The position numbers and the translations under genes were made by a program. A stretch of 35,694 bases of DNA, taken from Mesorhizobium sp. LSHC420B00. Its GTDB lineage: Bacteria > Pseudomonadota > Alphaproteobacteria > Rhizobiales > Rhizobiaceae. Shown here piece after piece: positions 15,719 to 26,542 of the stretch. The first letter of the stretch is position 1. The number at the start of each line of letters is the position of its first letter. The notes beneath the pieces were generated by a model that made no database searches, was not told where the DNA came from, and was given only the letters and a program-made list of their open reading frames with translations. The stretch spans positions 33,066 through 68,759 of the forward strand of contig NZ_AYVY01000018.1 of NCBI RefSeq assembly GCF_000503055.1. The letters are read 5' to 3'.

Positions 15719-16272
15719 GGCTCGCAGCCGCTCTAACAGTGCTGTCGCTTGCCTGCGTCTCTGTCGTGCTCGCTGCCGCCCATTCGAGCCGTGATGCGGT
15801 CATCGAGGCTCGCCAGGCCTCGATGAAGGAAATGGCTGCGGCGGCAAAGGCGATCGCCGGGATGTTCGACGGCAAGCGGGCGTATGACGCCGCGGCTTTC
15901 CAAGCGGCGGCCGAGGCCATCCGCGCCCGCACCGGCCCTTCCCTCATTGCCGAATTCCCCAGCGCGACATTGGGTGCGCCTTCAGGCGCCAAGCTGGATA
16001 TCGACCCTGCCCGCGCGGAGTTCGAAGGGCTGGCTCGCCACATCGGGACGCTGGCCAGCGCCCTGGCCTCCGACGCCGAGCGGGTGCCGCCGCGCATTAC
16101 CGACGACATGAGAATGGGTTCCGGCCCGGCGATGGGCGGTGGCAGCCTGCTTGGCAAGCGACCGGGGACGGCGGAAGCCGATCCCGCCAAATTGCCGGCG
16201 GAGCACCTCCTGCATCTCATCTTGCAGGATTGCTCGAGCTGCCACTCGAAGTTCCGGCAAAAGGTCGAGTGA
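15715..16272 (+). CDS. Cytochrome c'-like protein
   Basis: 185-aa exported haem protein. Signal sequence LAAALTVLSLACVSVVLAAA, then a four-helix-bundle pattern (AVIEARQASMKEMAAAAKAI, MFDGKRAYDAAAFQAAAEAI) and a C-terminal haem site CSSCHSKFRQKVE (Cys173, Cys176, His177), as in cytochrome c' (CytC_2). A Gly/Met-rich insertion (MRMGSGPAMGGGSLLGK) before the haem helix is unusual. The GTG at 15715 overlaps the cueR stop, so expression should follow copper through CueR. Cytochromes c' bind NO or CO; a link to copper or respiratory stress is inferred. Confidence 0.88.
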   Translation: MRLAAALTVLSLACVSVVLAAAHSSRDAVIEARQASMKEMAAAAKAIAGMFDGKRAYDAAAFQAAAEAIRARTGPSLIAEFPSATLGAPSGAKLDIDPARAEFEGLARHIGTLASALASDAERVPPRITDDMRMGSGPAMGGGSLLGKRPGTAEADPAKLPAEHLLHLILQDCSSCHSKFRQKVE

Positions 16273-16277
16273 TGGCG

Positions 16278-18086
16278 TCAGCTCCGCAGCTGCTGATCCG
16301 CCATGAAATTGCGCCAGCCGCCGAAATGCGAAATCTCTTCTGCATCGGTAAGGCCGGCACTTTCAACGAGGAAGCCTTTCGGCGAAGTTCCGTCGTCGAG
16401 CAGAAGCGTCCCGATGCCGAGCGGCGGCGGGATCGCCGCGACGAAGCGACCGAAGGCTTGCGGCGACAGCCGCCAGACTTCGACCTCGATGGCTGTGCCC
16501 TTGCCATTGCAGGTGCGCTCGAGCCCCGGTCTCGACACCGACTGGCCGGCGAGTGCGTAAAGCCGGTAGAGCGGCGCCGTTCTCGCAGCCCGGGCGAAAA
16601 TCGCGCCGAGCTGCTGCAACTGGCCGTTCAGCGCCATCCCCGATAGATGCGCGCCGACCACGGCCAGCTCGATCGTGCCTTCATCCACGTCCACGCGGAT
16701 ATCGCCACGCGGCGGCAGCGGCCAGCCGGTAGCGCCCAGCGCAAGGCCGCTTGCCGCATGGACATCGCGCGCAAGCGACGCCGTCAGATGGTCCTTGCCC
16801 GCCGCGGCAAGCAAGGTGACGCTCATCGGCAAACCGTCGCTGCGGGTTCCGGTCGGCACGGCGATGCCGCACATGTCGAGCAGATTGACGAAGTTGGTGT
16901 AGGTGCCGAGCCGGCTGTTGGTGACGATAGGGTCAGCCAACACCGCTTCGACTGTGTAATGCGTCGGCGCGGTCGGCACACAGAAAAGATCGACCGAGGC
17001 GATAACCGGCGCAAGCTTGGCCTTGTAGGCCTGCAAGGCATAGAGCCCGTTGAAGGCGTCCGCTGCGGAAAGTTTTCGCGCACCGCCGATGATCTGCCGC
17101 GTCACCGGATGCATGGCCGCCTCGTTGGCATCCATGAAGTCCCTGATCGCGGTGTAACGCTCGGCCACCCAGGCGCCCTCGTAAAGCAGATTGGCGGTGG
17201 CGTAGAAATCGCCGAACGGGATTTCGACCAGCCTGCAGCCCAGCGTCTCCAGCGAGGCAAGAGCGGCCTCGAAGCCCGCCTGCATCGCCTGGTCGCCGAA
17301 GAACGTCCGATCGGCCTTGGCCGGCACGCCAACCGTCAGCACCGGTGGGCGCGCGGCAAGCGGTTGGATGCCGAGGTCACGTGAATAGGGATCGGCGTCG
17401 TCCTTCGCCGCCGCGACCTCGAACACGCTGTAGGCGTCGTCGACGTTGAGTGCGAAGACGGAGACGCAGTCGAGCGTGCGGCAGGCCGGCACGACGCCGG
17501 CGGCCGACAGCGCGCCGACGCTCGGCTTCAGCCCGACGATGTTGTTGAGGCCGGCGGGTATGCGGCCCGAACCGGCGGTGTCGGTGCCGAGCGCGAACGA
17601 GACGATGCCACGCGCCGTCGCCACGGCCGAGCCGCATGAGGAGCCGCCCGGCACCAGTGTCGGGTCGATCGCATTCCTCGGGATTGGATAGGGCGTGCGC
17701 ACGCCGACCAGGCCGGTAGCGAACTGGTCGAGATTGGTCTTGCCGACGACCAGCGCGCCGGCGGCCTTGAGCCGCGCGACGACGGTGGCGTCGTTCGCCG
17801 GCAAGTAGGCATATTCCGCGCAGGCCGCCGTGGTCGGCATGCCGGCAACATCGATGTTGTCCTTGACCGCGAACGGAACGCCCCACAGTGGCTTTGCCAA
17901 CGGATCGAACGGGCCGAGCTTTTCCGCCTCGGCAAGCATCTCCGCCCTGCTCGCCAGATGGATGAAGATGCCCGGGTCATCGGCCGCCGCGAGCCGCGCA
18001 TGGACCGTATCGATCATATCGCCAATACTGAGGCCGGCCTGATAGGCGGCGTGCAGGCTCGCTATGTCGAAGCGGATGTCGCTCAT
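16278..18086 (-). CDS. atzF: Allophanate hydrolase
   Basis: 602-aa amidase-signature enzyme, the length of AtzF (about 605). It hydrolyses allophanate to ammonia and CO2, the last step of biuret, cyanurate and urea-carboxylase pathways. The Ser-cisSer-Lys triad is visible as Lys75 (VPFAVKDNIDVAG), Ser149 (VPGGSSCGSAV) and Ser173 (GTDTAGSGRIPAG), with the same spacing as I recall for AtzF (91/165/189). The C-terminal 140 residues form the extra AtzF domain. The frame continues upstream, but the ATG at 18086 overlaps the cupin stop (ATGA). It is the last gene of the biuret operon. No urea carboxylase is present, which favours biuret as the source. Confidence 0.93.
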   Translation of the reverse strand: MSDIRFDIASLHAAYQAGLSIGDMIDTVHARLAAADDPGIFIHLASRAEMLAEAEKLGPFDPLAKPLWGVPFAVKDNIDVAGMPTTAACAEYAYLPANDATVVARLKAAGALVVGKTNLDQFATGLVGVRTPYPIPRNAIDPTLVPGGSSCGSAVATARGIVSFALGTDTAGSGRIPAGLNNIVGLKPSVGALSAAGVVPACRTLDCVSVFALNVDDAYSVFEVAAAKDDADPYSRDLGIQPLAARPPVLTVGVPAKADRTFFGDQAMQAGFEAALASLETLGCRLVEIPFGDFYATANLLYEGAWVAERYTAIRDFMDANEAAMHPVTRQIIGGARKLSAADAFNGLYALQAYKAKLAPVIASVDLFCVPTAPTHYTVEAVLADPIVTNSRLGTYTNFVNLLDMCGIAVPTGTRSDGLPMSVTLLAAAGKDHLTASLARDVHAASGLALGATGWPLPPRGDIRVDVDEGTIELAVVGAHLSGMALNGQLQQLGAIFARAARTAPLYRLYALAGQSVSRPGLERTCNGKGTAIEVEVWRLSPQAFGRFVAAIPPPLGIGTLLLDDGTSPKGFLVESAGLTDAEEISHFGGWRNFMADQQLRS

Positions 18087-18433
18087 TCGGCCTCGCCCTG
18101 AATGACGACCGGCAGGTTCCACTGGATGAGTACGACGCAGCCGTCTTTTGTCCACACCGAATGCTCGGTTCCAACCGGGTTCAGGATCACACTGCCCGCT
18201 GCATAATCGCCGTTCTCGTCGCTCTGCGAGCCTTCCAGCACGATGATCGTTTCCAGCCCGGCGTGGCGGTGACGCGGCACGCCGGCGCCCGCCCGGTAGT
18301 TGAGAATCGCGACCGACGGTTCCGTCGATCCCCCCTTGAGCAGCCAATGCACCGTGATGCCTTCGCGAAAAGGCTCGAATGGCAGATCACGCCAGCCCCC
18401 TTGGATGAGGGCCTGGTATGCAATGTTAGGCAT
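18083..18433 (-). CDS. Cupin-domain protein in biuret operon
   Basis: 116-aa single-domain cupin. Metal-site motif 1 is PRHRHAGLETIIVLEG (about residues 53-68, HxH plus Glu), motif 2 is NPVGTEHSVW with a further His; resembles ChrR-type anti-sigma cupins without the N-terminal zinc domain. It overlaps the upstream hydrolase gene by 8 bp and the atzF start by ATGA, so it is co-translated with catabolic enzymes. A role as accessory or substrate-sensing protein is a guess; no catalytic function is assigned. Confidence 0.85.
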   Translation of the reverse strand: MPNIAYQALIQGGWRDLPFEPFREGITVHWLLKGGSTEPSVAILNYRAGAGVPRHRHAGLETIIVLEGSQSDENGDYAAGSVILNPVGTEHSVWTKDGCVVLIQWNLPVVIQGEAE

Positions 18434-19093
18434 TGGAAATTCCCTCGAGCACCTGGTCCGTTGTCGCCGTCCAGCCGACGATCGCGCCCTGCGCCCTGAT
18501 CATGGCAAGGGCTGCCGTCTTGAACTCCGGAAAATAGCTCTCCGTCGCATCCTCCGCCAGCAGGCATTCATAGCCGCGGTCGTTGGCCTCGCGCATCGTC
18601 GTCTGCACGCAGACCTCCGTCGTCACCCCGGCAAAGACCAGTTGCTGTGCGCCGAGCCGCTTGAGGTCATCGCCGAAGCTGGTGGCATAGAACGCGCCCT
18701 TGCCGGGTTTTTCGATGACGATCTCGCCAGGCAATGGTGCAAGTTCATCGAGGATCGCCGTTCCCGGTTCGCCGACGATCAGCACGCGACCCATGGGACC
18801 GATATCGCCGATGCGGATCGACGGATTGCCGCGATTGCGCTTGGCCGGCGGCAGATCCGAAAAATCTGCCTTGTGGCACTCCATCGTGTGGATCACCGGC
18901 AGGCCAGCGGCGCGAAACCCTTCGAGCAGCCTTTTCACCGTCGGCACGATCGCCGTGATCCGGCTGACGTCGTTGCCGAGGCTGGCGCCGAAGCCGCCGG
19001 GCTCGGCGAAATCGCGCTGCATGTCGATGACGACCAGCGCCATCGCCTCAGGCTTGAAGGCAAACGGGAACGGCAGCGCCTCGATCTCCGCCA

Positions 19094-19094
<1 letters not shown>
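18426..19094 (-). CDS. Isochorismatase-like cysteine hydrolase, BiuH paralogue
   Basis: 222-aa hydrolase of the isochorismatase-like superfamily. Triad Asp24 (LVVIDMQRDF), Lys129 (IEKPGKGAF) and Cys162 ([17 protein letters not shown]) is intact. The last motif and RGYECLLAED are shared with BiuH, encoded two genes upstream, but the N-terminus and active-site surroundings differ, so the substrate probably differs. Candidates within this branch are triuret (TrtA-type triuret hydrolase), a ureido compound or carboxybiuret. ATG at 19094 overlaps the ATPase stop as TGATG; a TTG one codon earlier is possible. Lies in the biuret operon. Confidence 0.88.
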
Positions 19095-20626
<1,532 letters not shown>

Positions 20627-20636
20627 GATCGCCCCC

Positions 20637-21338
20637 TCACGGCAGCTGCGCGACGAAGGACGCCGAGCTCGACACCGCGCCGAACACGCCGCCCTGCATC
20701 TTGATCATCTTGATCGCGGCGAGATGGTTGCCGTAGTCGGTCGCGCCGCAGCAGTCCTCAAGCATCACGCATTCGAAGCCGCGATCATTGGCCTCGCGCA
20801 TGGTCGTGTGGACGCAGACATCGGTGGTGATGCCGGTCAGCACGATGTTTTCGATGCCGCGCTGGTGCAGGATCAGCTCCAGATCGGTGGCGCAGAACGA
20901 GCCCTTGCCCGGCTTGTCGATGATCGGTTCGCCCGCCGCCGGATAGAGGTCGGGGATGATATCCCAGCCTGGTTCGCCGCGCACCAGGATGCGCCCGCAA
21001 GGTCCGGGGTCGCCAATGCCGGCATTGATGCGGCGTGAGCGCCAGCGCTTGTTGGCCGGCAGGTCGGCGAGATCGGGCCGGTGGCCCTCGCGCGTGTGGA
21101 TGATGGTGTAGCCCTGGGCCCGCATGGCTGCAAGCACCGACTTGATCGGCTCGATCGGCGCCCGCACCAGCGAAAGATCGTAGCCCATATGATCGACATA
21201 GCCGCCCGGCCCGCAGAAATCGGTCTGCATATCGATGATGATCAGAGCCGTATTGTCCGACCGCAGCTCGCCATTGTAGGGCCATGGATAAGGGTCGGCG
21301 TCGATGTAGCGCTGGGTGATCTCGGCTCTGGCGTTCAT
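20637..21338 (-). CDS. biuH: Biuret amidohydrolase
   Basis: 233-aa cysteine hydrolase converting biuret to allophanate and ammonia. It matches my memory of the characterised Rhizobium leguminosarum BiuH over nearly the whole length: [17 protein letters not shown] N-terminus ([16 protein letters not shown]), [59 protein letters not shown] and [18 protein letters not shown]. The triad falls at Asp36, Lys142 and Cys175, the published numbering as I recall it. ATG at 21338 aligns with that protein's start and has GGAG upstream; an ATG at 21356 overlapping the permease stop is an alternative. Lies in an operon with a BMP-type importer and atzF. Confidence 0.95.
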   Translation of the reverse strand: MNARAEITQRYIDADPYPWPYNGELRSDNTALIIIDMQTDFCGPGGYVDHMGYDLSLVRAPIEPIKSVLAAMRAQGYTIIHTREGHRPDLADLPANKRWRSRRINAGIGDPGPCGRILVRGEPGWDIIPDLYPAAGEPIIDKPGKGSFCATDLELILHQRGIENIVLTGITTDVCVHTTMREANDRGFECVMLEDCCGATDYGNHLAAIKMIKMQGGVFGAVSSSASFVAQLP

Positions 21339-21352
21339 CGGGAAAACTCCAG

Positions 21353-22279
21353 TCATTTGGTGATCGACAACTCGCCCGGCGCGCCGGCAAGCGAGCGGCT
21401 CGGCGACGAGGTGGCGATCATGATGATGAGCGTGAGGATGTAAGGTGCGGCGTAGAAGAGATAGTAGCCCTGCGTTACCCCGACCGATTGCAACGCCGGG
21501 CCTAGCGCCCCGGCGCCGCCGAACAACAGTGCCGCGGCAAAGCAGCCGAGCGGGTTCCAGCGTGCGAAGATGACCAGCGCCACCGCCATCAGCCCCTGCC
21601 CCGACGAGATGCGTTCGGTCCAGCTGCCGGGGTAATAGAGCGACAGATAGGCGCCGCCGATGCCGGCGAGCGCGCCGCCGACGCCTGTCGCAAGCAGGCG
21701 CACGGTGTTGGGATTGAGGCCCATGGCGCGCGCCGCATCGGAGCTGTCGCCGACGACGCGTACGATCAGGCCGGCGCGGGTGTTACGGAAGGCCCACCAC
21801 AGGAACAGCGCAAGTGCGGCCCCGATCAGGAACAGCACGTTGACGTTGAGCGCCGCCTGCACCTGCGGAATATTCGACCAGCCACCGAAGGCGATGGCCG
21901 GCAGGTCTGGCGCCGAGGGCTGGATGAACGGCTTGCCGAAGAAGAAGGCGAGACCCGAGCCGAACAGCATCAGCGCGATGCCGATGGCGATGTCGTTAAC
22001 CCCGCGGAATTTGCAGATCCAGCCATGGAACAGCCCGAAGCAAAGACCGGCACCGGCGGCAGCCAGCACGCCGAGCCATGGCGAGCCGGTCACCACTGCT
22101 ACCGCATAGGCGGTCATTGCGCCGAAGACCAGCGTGCCTTCGAGGCCGAGATTGATGCGGCCGGAGCGCTCGGTGATGGCTTCGCCGAGCGACACGAAGA
22201 TGAACGGCGTCGAGACGCGGATGGCGCCGCCGAGAATGGCGAGCGGCACGCCCCACAGGCCGATCTCGGTCGCGTCCAT
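21353..22279 (-). CDS. ABC transporter permease 2 (BMP-type importer)
   Basis: 308-aa integral membrane permease of the BPD_transp_2 family (RbsC/YufQ-like), about eight to nine helices. N-terminal [20 protein letters not shown] followed by [15 protein letters not shown] is the typical signature, and [18 protein letters not shown] is the cytosolic coupling loop. ATG at 22279 overlaps the first permease's stop as TGATG; the longer frame upstream belongs to other reading frames. Second permease subunit of the importer, encoded between permease 1 and biuH. Confidence 0.93.
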   Translation of the reverse strand: MDATEIGLWGVPLAILGGAIRVSTPFIFVSLGEAITERSGRINLGLEGTLVFGAMTAYAVAVVTGSPWLGVLAAAGAGLCFGLFHGWICKFRGVNDIAIGIALMLFGSGLAFFFGKPFIQPSAPDLPAIAFGGWSNIPQVQAALNVNVLFLIGAALALFLWWAFRNTRAGLIVRVVGDSSDAARAMGLNPNTVRLLATGVGGALAGIGGAYLSLYYPGSWTERISSGQGLMAVALVIFARWNPLGCFAAALLFGGAGALGPALQSVGVTQGYYLFYAAPYILTLIIMIATSSPSRSLAGAPGELSITK

Positions 22280-23403
22280 CAGGAGCCCCTCTTCCACAGA
22301 TCGGGATTGAAAACCTTGAAGCGGCCGTAAAAGGTTTCGCTGAACAGGATGACCACGAAGAGCATGCCTTGCAGCACCAGCACGGTGGCGTCGGGCAGGT
22401 CCATGCGGCGCTGGATCAGCCCGCCGGAAGCGCCGATGCCGCCGAGCAGGAAAGCGACCGGGATGATGGCGAGCGGATTGTGGCGGGCGAGGAAGGCGAC
22501 GAGGATGCCGGTATAGCCGTAGCCGGCGGCGAGCGAAGCGTTGGCGCTGCCTTGCACGGCGCCGACTTCCAGCATGCCGGCCAGTCCGGCAAAGCCGCCG
22601 GCGAGCCCGGTAAAGCCGACGATCAGCGGGCCGACGGCAAGCCCTTGCACCTGGGCCGCCCTGACATTGCCGCCGGCAATGCGGGCGGCAAACCCCCAGC
22701 GCGTCTTTTCGATCAACAGCCAGGACAGGACGCAGGCGACGATGCCGACGACAAGGCCCCAGTGCACGTCCATGCCTGGAATGTTGCCGATGCGGTAGGC
22801 ATCCGCCAGCGGCTCGGTCGAGGGTTTGTTGAGCGAGGCCGGATCGCGCAGCGGCCCTTCGACCAGATGGTTCATCAGCGCGATGGCGATATAGGCCATC
22901 AGCAGGCTGGATATGGTTTCGTTGACGGCGCGGTAGTGGCGGAGTGCGCCGACGGCACCTATCCAGATGCCGCCGGCGACCACGCCCGCCACGCCCATCA
23001 ACAGGATGACCACGAAAGCCGGCGCGCCATTCGCCGCGACGCCGATGGCGGCGGCGGCAACGCCGCCCAGCACAATCGCGCCTTCGCCGCCGATGACGAC
23101 GAGGCCGAGCCGAGCCGGCAGCGCCACGCAGAGCGCTGCCAGCAAAAGCGGTGCGGCCCGCGACAGCGAGTTCTGGATCGAGAACCAGGAGCCGAAGCCG
23201 CCGCGCCACATCGTCACGTAGAGTTGCACCGGTGATTTGCCGACCAGCGCGATGAACAGGCTGAACAGCGCCATGCCGACGATCAGCGCCGCGAGCGGTA
23301 TGACGAAGGCTTCCGCCCGCCGTGCCACCCATTCGAGTGCCGCCGGATAATTCCTGGCGCCAAACAGCGCTGGTGCGCTCGCGGTACTGACCGTGTCTGC
23401 CAT
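22279..23403 (-). CDS. ABC transporter permease 1 (BMP-type importer)
   Basis: 374-aa permease with an N-terminal extension then about nine helices. AAPLLLAALCVALPARLGLV followed by VIGGEGAIVLGGV is the RbsC/NupP-like signature; IAGGNVRAAQVQGL is the cytosolic loop that contacts the ATPase. ATG at 23403 lies 20 bp after the stop of the binding-protein gene. Together with permease 2 and the two-domain ATPase it forms the importer channel. Confidence 0.93.
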   Translation of the reverse strand: MADTVSTASAPALFGARNYPAALEWVARRAEAFVIPLAALIVGMALFSLFIALVGKSPVQLYVTMWRGGFGSWFSIQNSLSRAAPLLLAALCVALPARLGLVVIGGEGAIVLGGVAAAAIGVAANGAPAFVVILLMGVAGVVAGGIWIGAVGALRHYRAVNETISSLLMAYIAIALMNHLVEGPLRDPASLNKPSTEPLADAYRIGNIPGMDVHWGLVVGIVACVLSWLLIEKTRWGFAARIAGGNVRAAQVQGLAVGPLIVGFTGLAGGFAGLAGMLEVGAVQGSANASLAAGYGYTGILVAFLARHNPLAIIPVAFLLGGIGASGGLIQRRMDLPDATVLVLQGMLFVVILFSETFYGRFKVFNPDLWKRGS

Positions 23404-23423
23404 GGCCCCGTCTCCGATCCGGT

Positions 23424-24551
23424 TCAGGCGGTCGAACCGACCACGCCCTCGACGAGGTAGTCCATGCTTTCGAGCTCGAGCGCGGTCTCGACGAAGGCCT
23501 GGCCCTCGGTCGCGACGACGACGCCCTTGTTGCTCTTCAGCGGACCCTTGATGACGGAAAATCCGCCTTTCATCATTTCGGCCAGCGTGCCGTCGAACTG
23601 CTTGCGGGCGGCATCGCCGACGGCGGGGCCGAGCGGGCTCATCTTGACGAAGCCGTCTGCCAGGCCACCGCGTGTGAAATTGGGCAGCGGCGTGCCGGCC
23701 ACCAGATCGTCGACGAACATCTTGTAGACCTTGGCCCAGTTCCATTCCGCGCCGGTCAGGTATTTCTCCGGCGCCAGCGGGCTCTGGTTGGCATGATAGC
23801 CGCAGACGAAGGCGCCACGTCCGGCCGCCGTCTCGACCACCACCTTGGGGCTGTCGACATGACAGGTGATGACGTCGGCGCCCTGGTCGACCAGCGCATT
23901 GGTGGCCTCCGCCTCCTTGACCGCCAGCGACCACTCGCCGGTGAAGATCACCTGGCAGGTGATGGTCGGGTCGACCGAGCGCGCGCCGAGCAGGAAGGAA
24001 TTGATGTTGAGCAGCACCTGCGGGATCGGCTTTGCCGCGACGAAGCCGAGCTTCTTGGTTTTGCTGGTGTGGCCGGCGACGACGCCGTTCAGATACTGGC
24101 CCATGCCGATATAGCCGAAATAGGAACCGGCATTCATCGGATGCTTGTCCTTGTTCCACATGCCGCCGCAATGACGGAACTGCACGTCGGGGAATTTCGC
24201 GCACATGGCCAGCATATGCGGATCGAAATAGCCGAACGAGGTCGGGAAGATCAGCGACGCACCGTCGAGATTGATCATCGATTCCATCGTCTTCTGCACG
24301 TCGACCGTCTCCGGCACGTTCTCCTCTTCGACGACGGAAATGCCTTCGATCCCCTTCAGCGTGGCGGCGCCTTCGGCATGCGCCTGGTTGTAGCCGTAAT
24401 CGTCCTTTGGCCCGACATAGATGAAGCCGACGGTTGCGGTCGCGGCGAAGGCCCTGCTGATCGGAAACGATGCGGACGCAAGACCGAGCGCCGCTCCGGC
24501 GGCGGAAGTCTTGAGCAGGTCGCGGCGGCTAAGCATGAATCGCTCGGTCAT
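23424..24551 (-). CDS. BMP-family ABC substrate-binding protein
   Basis: 375-aa periplasmic binding protein of the basic-membrane-protein (PnrA/BMP) family. A Tat signal (SRRDLLKTSAAGAALGLAS) precedes VGFIYVGPKDDYGYNQAHAE, which carries the family's D.G.N..H pattern at the ligand site, and GYIGMGQYLNGVVAG and ITCHVDSPKVVVETA follow. BMP proteins usually bind nucleosides or simple heterocyclic or amide compounds. As first gene of the operon with biuH and atzF, it most likely captures biuret or a related ureide. It is divergent from the GntR regulator. Confidence 0.93.
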   Translation of the reverse strand: MTERFMLSRRDLLKTSAAGAALGLASASFPISRAFAATATVGFIYVGPKDDYGYNQAHAEGAATLKGIEGISVVEEENVPETVDVQKTMESMINLDGASLIFPTSFGYFDPHMLAMCAKFPDVQFRHCGGMWNKDKHPMNAGSYFGYIGMGQYLNGVVAGHTSKTKKLGFVAAKPIPQVLLNINSFLLGARSVDPTITCQVIFTGEWSLAVKEAEATNALVDQGADVITCHVDSPKVVVETAAGRGAFVCGYHANQSPLAPEKYLTGAEWNWAKVYKMFVDDLVAGTPLPNFTRGGLADGFVKMSPLGPAVGDAARKQFDGTLAEMMKGGFSVIKGPLKSNKGVVVATEGQAFVETALELESMDYLVEGVVGSTA

Positions 24552-24604
24552 GTGAATGCTCCCTCTATGGGGCCTTTGGGGCCGGTTAACACCTCAATGA
24601 AAGA

Positions 24605-24759
24605 AGTGTATGCAATCAGCGTGCCAGTTTCAGAAATGGGATTTATTCAGCAATATCAACGAGTGTGCCGATGTGGCCTGCACAAAGCCGGAGCAATTGC
24701 ATACACTTTTTGCCTCTAAAACGGCCAATTTGACATGAAGGCTAAAACATAGGCATACA
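24605..24759. promoter_or_regulatory. Candidate GntR operators between biuret operon and regulator
   Basis: AAGTGTATGCAAT at 24605-24617 and its exact inverse ATTGCATACACTT at 24697-24709 stand 79 bp apart, one beside each divergent gene. A partial third copy (GGCATACAG) lies at 24752-24760. The third overlaps a possible -10 region (CATACA, 24754-24759) with TTGACA at 24730-24735. TGTATGCA-like half-sites are usual for FCD-type GntR regulators. Binding is inferred, not shown. Confidence 0.6.
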
Positions 24760-24825
24760 GAGCTGCGGAGGAATCGAAGCCGGTGCGTGGCTTATGGCTG
24801 CGCGAAGAGACTGGACGGAGGAGAC

Positions 24826-25533
24826 GTGTCGGCAAAGCGCAATTTGATCAGGTCGGGCACGACCGTCGATCAGATGGTGAGGGCGATCAGCGACCGGATC
24901 GTCACCGGTTTCCTGCGTCCCGGCGAAAAACTCGACGAAGCCTCGCTCGCCGCCCGCTTCGACGTCTCACGTACGCCGATCCGGGAAGCGCTCAGCCGGC
25001 TCAGTGCCATGGGACTGGTCGAAAGGCGGCCCAACCGCGGCGCCACCGTCGCGGTGATGACGCAGGAGCACCTCGCCTCGATGTTCGAGAGCATGGCCGA
25101 GCTCGAAGCGATCTGCGCGCGGTTCTCGGCCGAGCGCATGACCGCCGGCGAGCGCCGCACGCTGGAGGCTGAGCATCAAGCCTCCGCGCGCTTTGTGCAG
25201 CTCGGGGCCGAAGAAGAGTATGAGCTTTTCAACACCGGGTTCCACACCCGGCTCTATCGCGGCGCCCACAGCAAGCACATTTATGAACTGACCGTCATGA
25301 CCCGCAGCCGTCTGGCGCCGTTCCGGCGCGCGCAATTCATGCTGCCCGGCCGGCTGGCCCAGTCGTGGCAGGAGCATGACGCCATCGTTACCGCAATCAT
25401 GCGCGGCGACAGTACGGCCGCCGGAACAGCCGCCAAGGATCATGTCTCGATCGTCAGCGAGGCGAGCGCCGTCTTTGCCATCGGCGACCGCGCCAAAGGC
25501 AAGGCCGAGCCGTTTCCGACATCGGCTTCCTAG
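24826..25533 (+). CDS. GntR/FCD-family transcriptional regulator
   Basis: 235-aa regulator with an N-terminal winged helix (MVRAISDRIVTGFLRPGEKL, then ASLAARFDVSRTPIREALSR and GLVERRPNRGATVAVM) and an FCD C-terminal effector domain (ESMAELEAICARFSAERM, FHTRLYRGAHSKH, HDAIVTAIMRGD, with the usual His metal ligands). It is divergent from the biuret operon and probably represses it in response to a pathway compound. GTG at 24826 is preferred over the ATG at 24787 since GGAGGAGA lies just upstream. It converges with doeB, separated by 2 bp. Confidence 0.93.
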   Translation: MSAKRNLIRSGTTVDQMVRAISDRIVTGFLRPGEKLDEASLAARFDVSRTPIREALSRLSAMGLVERRPNRGATVAVMTQEHLASMFESMAELEAICARFSAERMTAGERRTLEAEHQASARFVQLGAEEEYELFNTGFHTRLYRGAHSKHIYELTVMTRSRLAPFRRAQFMLPGRLAQSWQEHDAIVTAIMRGDSTAAGTAAKDHVSIVSEASAVFAIGDRAKGKAEPFPTSAS

Positions 25534-25535
25534 CC

Positions 25536-26537
25536 TCAATCGACCAGCACGGCCACCACGGCGGCACAGTCGCCAGCCTTGACCAATCCGGGGAAATGCC
25601 GCGCCGCCAACAGACCGGACATTTTGGCCCGGATCTCCTGCGGAGCGCCCCCGGTGCGGCCGATCGAATGGATGCGCGCCAGCACCTGGTTTTCTGCCAC
25701 CGGCTCGCCGAGATCGATCATGGTTTCGATCATCCCGTCGTCCTCGGCGAACGAGAAGCAATCTCCCGATGGCATGTCGAGCCAGCGGGTCGGCTGCATC
25801 TCGACCGCGCCGGCGACGATGCCGGCATGGCGCAGCACATTGAGCATGCCGCGACGCGCGATCCGCACCGTTTCCGCGCGCGAAGTTCCGCCGCCGCCGA
25901 GCTCGGTGGTGATGAACAGCTTGCCCATCTCTTCGGCGGCAGTGTCGAACATGCCGACCGCGTCGATCTCCAGCATCTTCATCGACCAGGGTGCCGAGAA
26001 AGCTTCAACCGCAGCGAACCCCTTCTCTTCCAGCACCTTGTCGGGCCGGATATGGGCGGCGCAGAACGGCACGAAGTCGAGCGTCTTGCCGCCGGAATGG
26101 AAATCGAGCGCGATGTCGGTGCGCGGCAGAAGTTCGCGCTGGAAATAATCGGCGATCTTCTCGGTCACCGTACCGTCGGGCCGGCCGGGAAAGCTGCGGT
26201 TGAGATTGCCCTTGTCGATCGGCGAGGTGCGCGTGCCGGCGCGGAACGCCGGATAATTCATCGCCGGCACGATGATGACCGTGCCGCTGACCTGCCTCGG
26301 ATCGAGCGTGCGGGCGAGATCGTAAAGCGCCAGCGGCCCCTCATATTCGTCGCCATGATTACCGCCGGTGAGCAATGCACTCGGCCCGTTGCCGTTGCGG
26401 ATGACGCAGATCGGGATCATCACCGATCCCCAGGCGGAATCGTCACGGCTGTAAGGCAGGCGCAAGAAACCGTGCTGCACGCCGTCGCGCTCGAAATCGA
26501 CGCTCGGCGTGATCGGTGATGGGCGAAGGCTGGACAT
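25536..26537 (-). CDS. doeB: N-acetyl-diaminobutanoate deacetylase
   Basis: 333-aa zinc deacetylase of the aspartoacylase/succinylglutamate desuccinylase family, called EutE in S. meliloti and DoeB in Halomonas. It removes acetate from N-alpha-acetyl-L-2,4-diaminobutanoate made by DoeA. Zinc-site pattern: GGNHGDEYEGPLAL (His and Glu), LDFHSGGKTLDF (His), catalytic ITTELGGGG; FNLNRSFPG-type motif as GNLNRSFPGRPDGT. ATG at 26537 lies 5 bp after the doeA stop; the longer frame upstream is noise. The last gene of the ectoine operon. Confidence 0.95.
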   Translation of the reverse strand: MSSLRPSPITPSVDFERDGVQHGFLRLPYSRDDSAWGSVMIPICVIRNGNGPSALLTGGNHGDEYEGPLALYDLARTLDPRQVSGTVIIVPAMNYPAFRAGTRTSPIDKGNLNRSFPGRPDGTVTEKIADYFQRELLPRTDIALDFHSGGKTLDFVPFCAAHIRPDKVLEEKGFAAVEAFSAPWSMKMLEIDAVGMFDTAAEEMGKLFITTELGGGGTSRAETVRIARRGMLNVLRHAGIVAGAVEMQPTRWLDMPSGDCFSFAEDDGMIETMIDLGEPVAENQVLARIHSIGRTGGAPQEIRAKMSGLLAARHFPGLVKAGDCAAVVAVLVD

Positions 26538-26542
26538 CGGGC

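Noticed and set aside
16278..18086. Generic amidase or Glu-tRNA amidotransferase subunit A
   Set aside because: The 602-aa length with an extra C-terminal domain, the AtzF triad spacing and the operon with biuH point to allophanate hydrolase.
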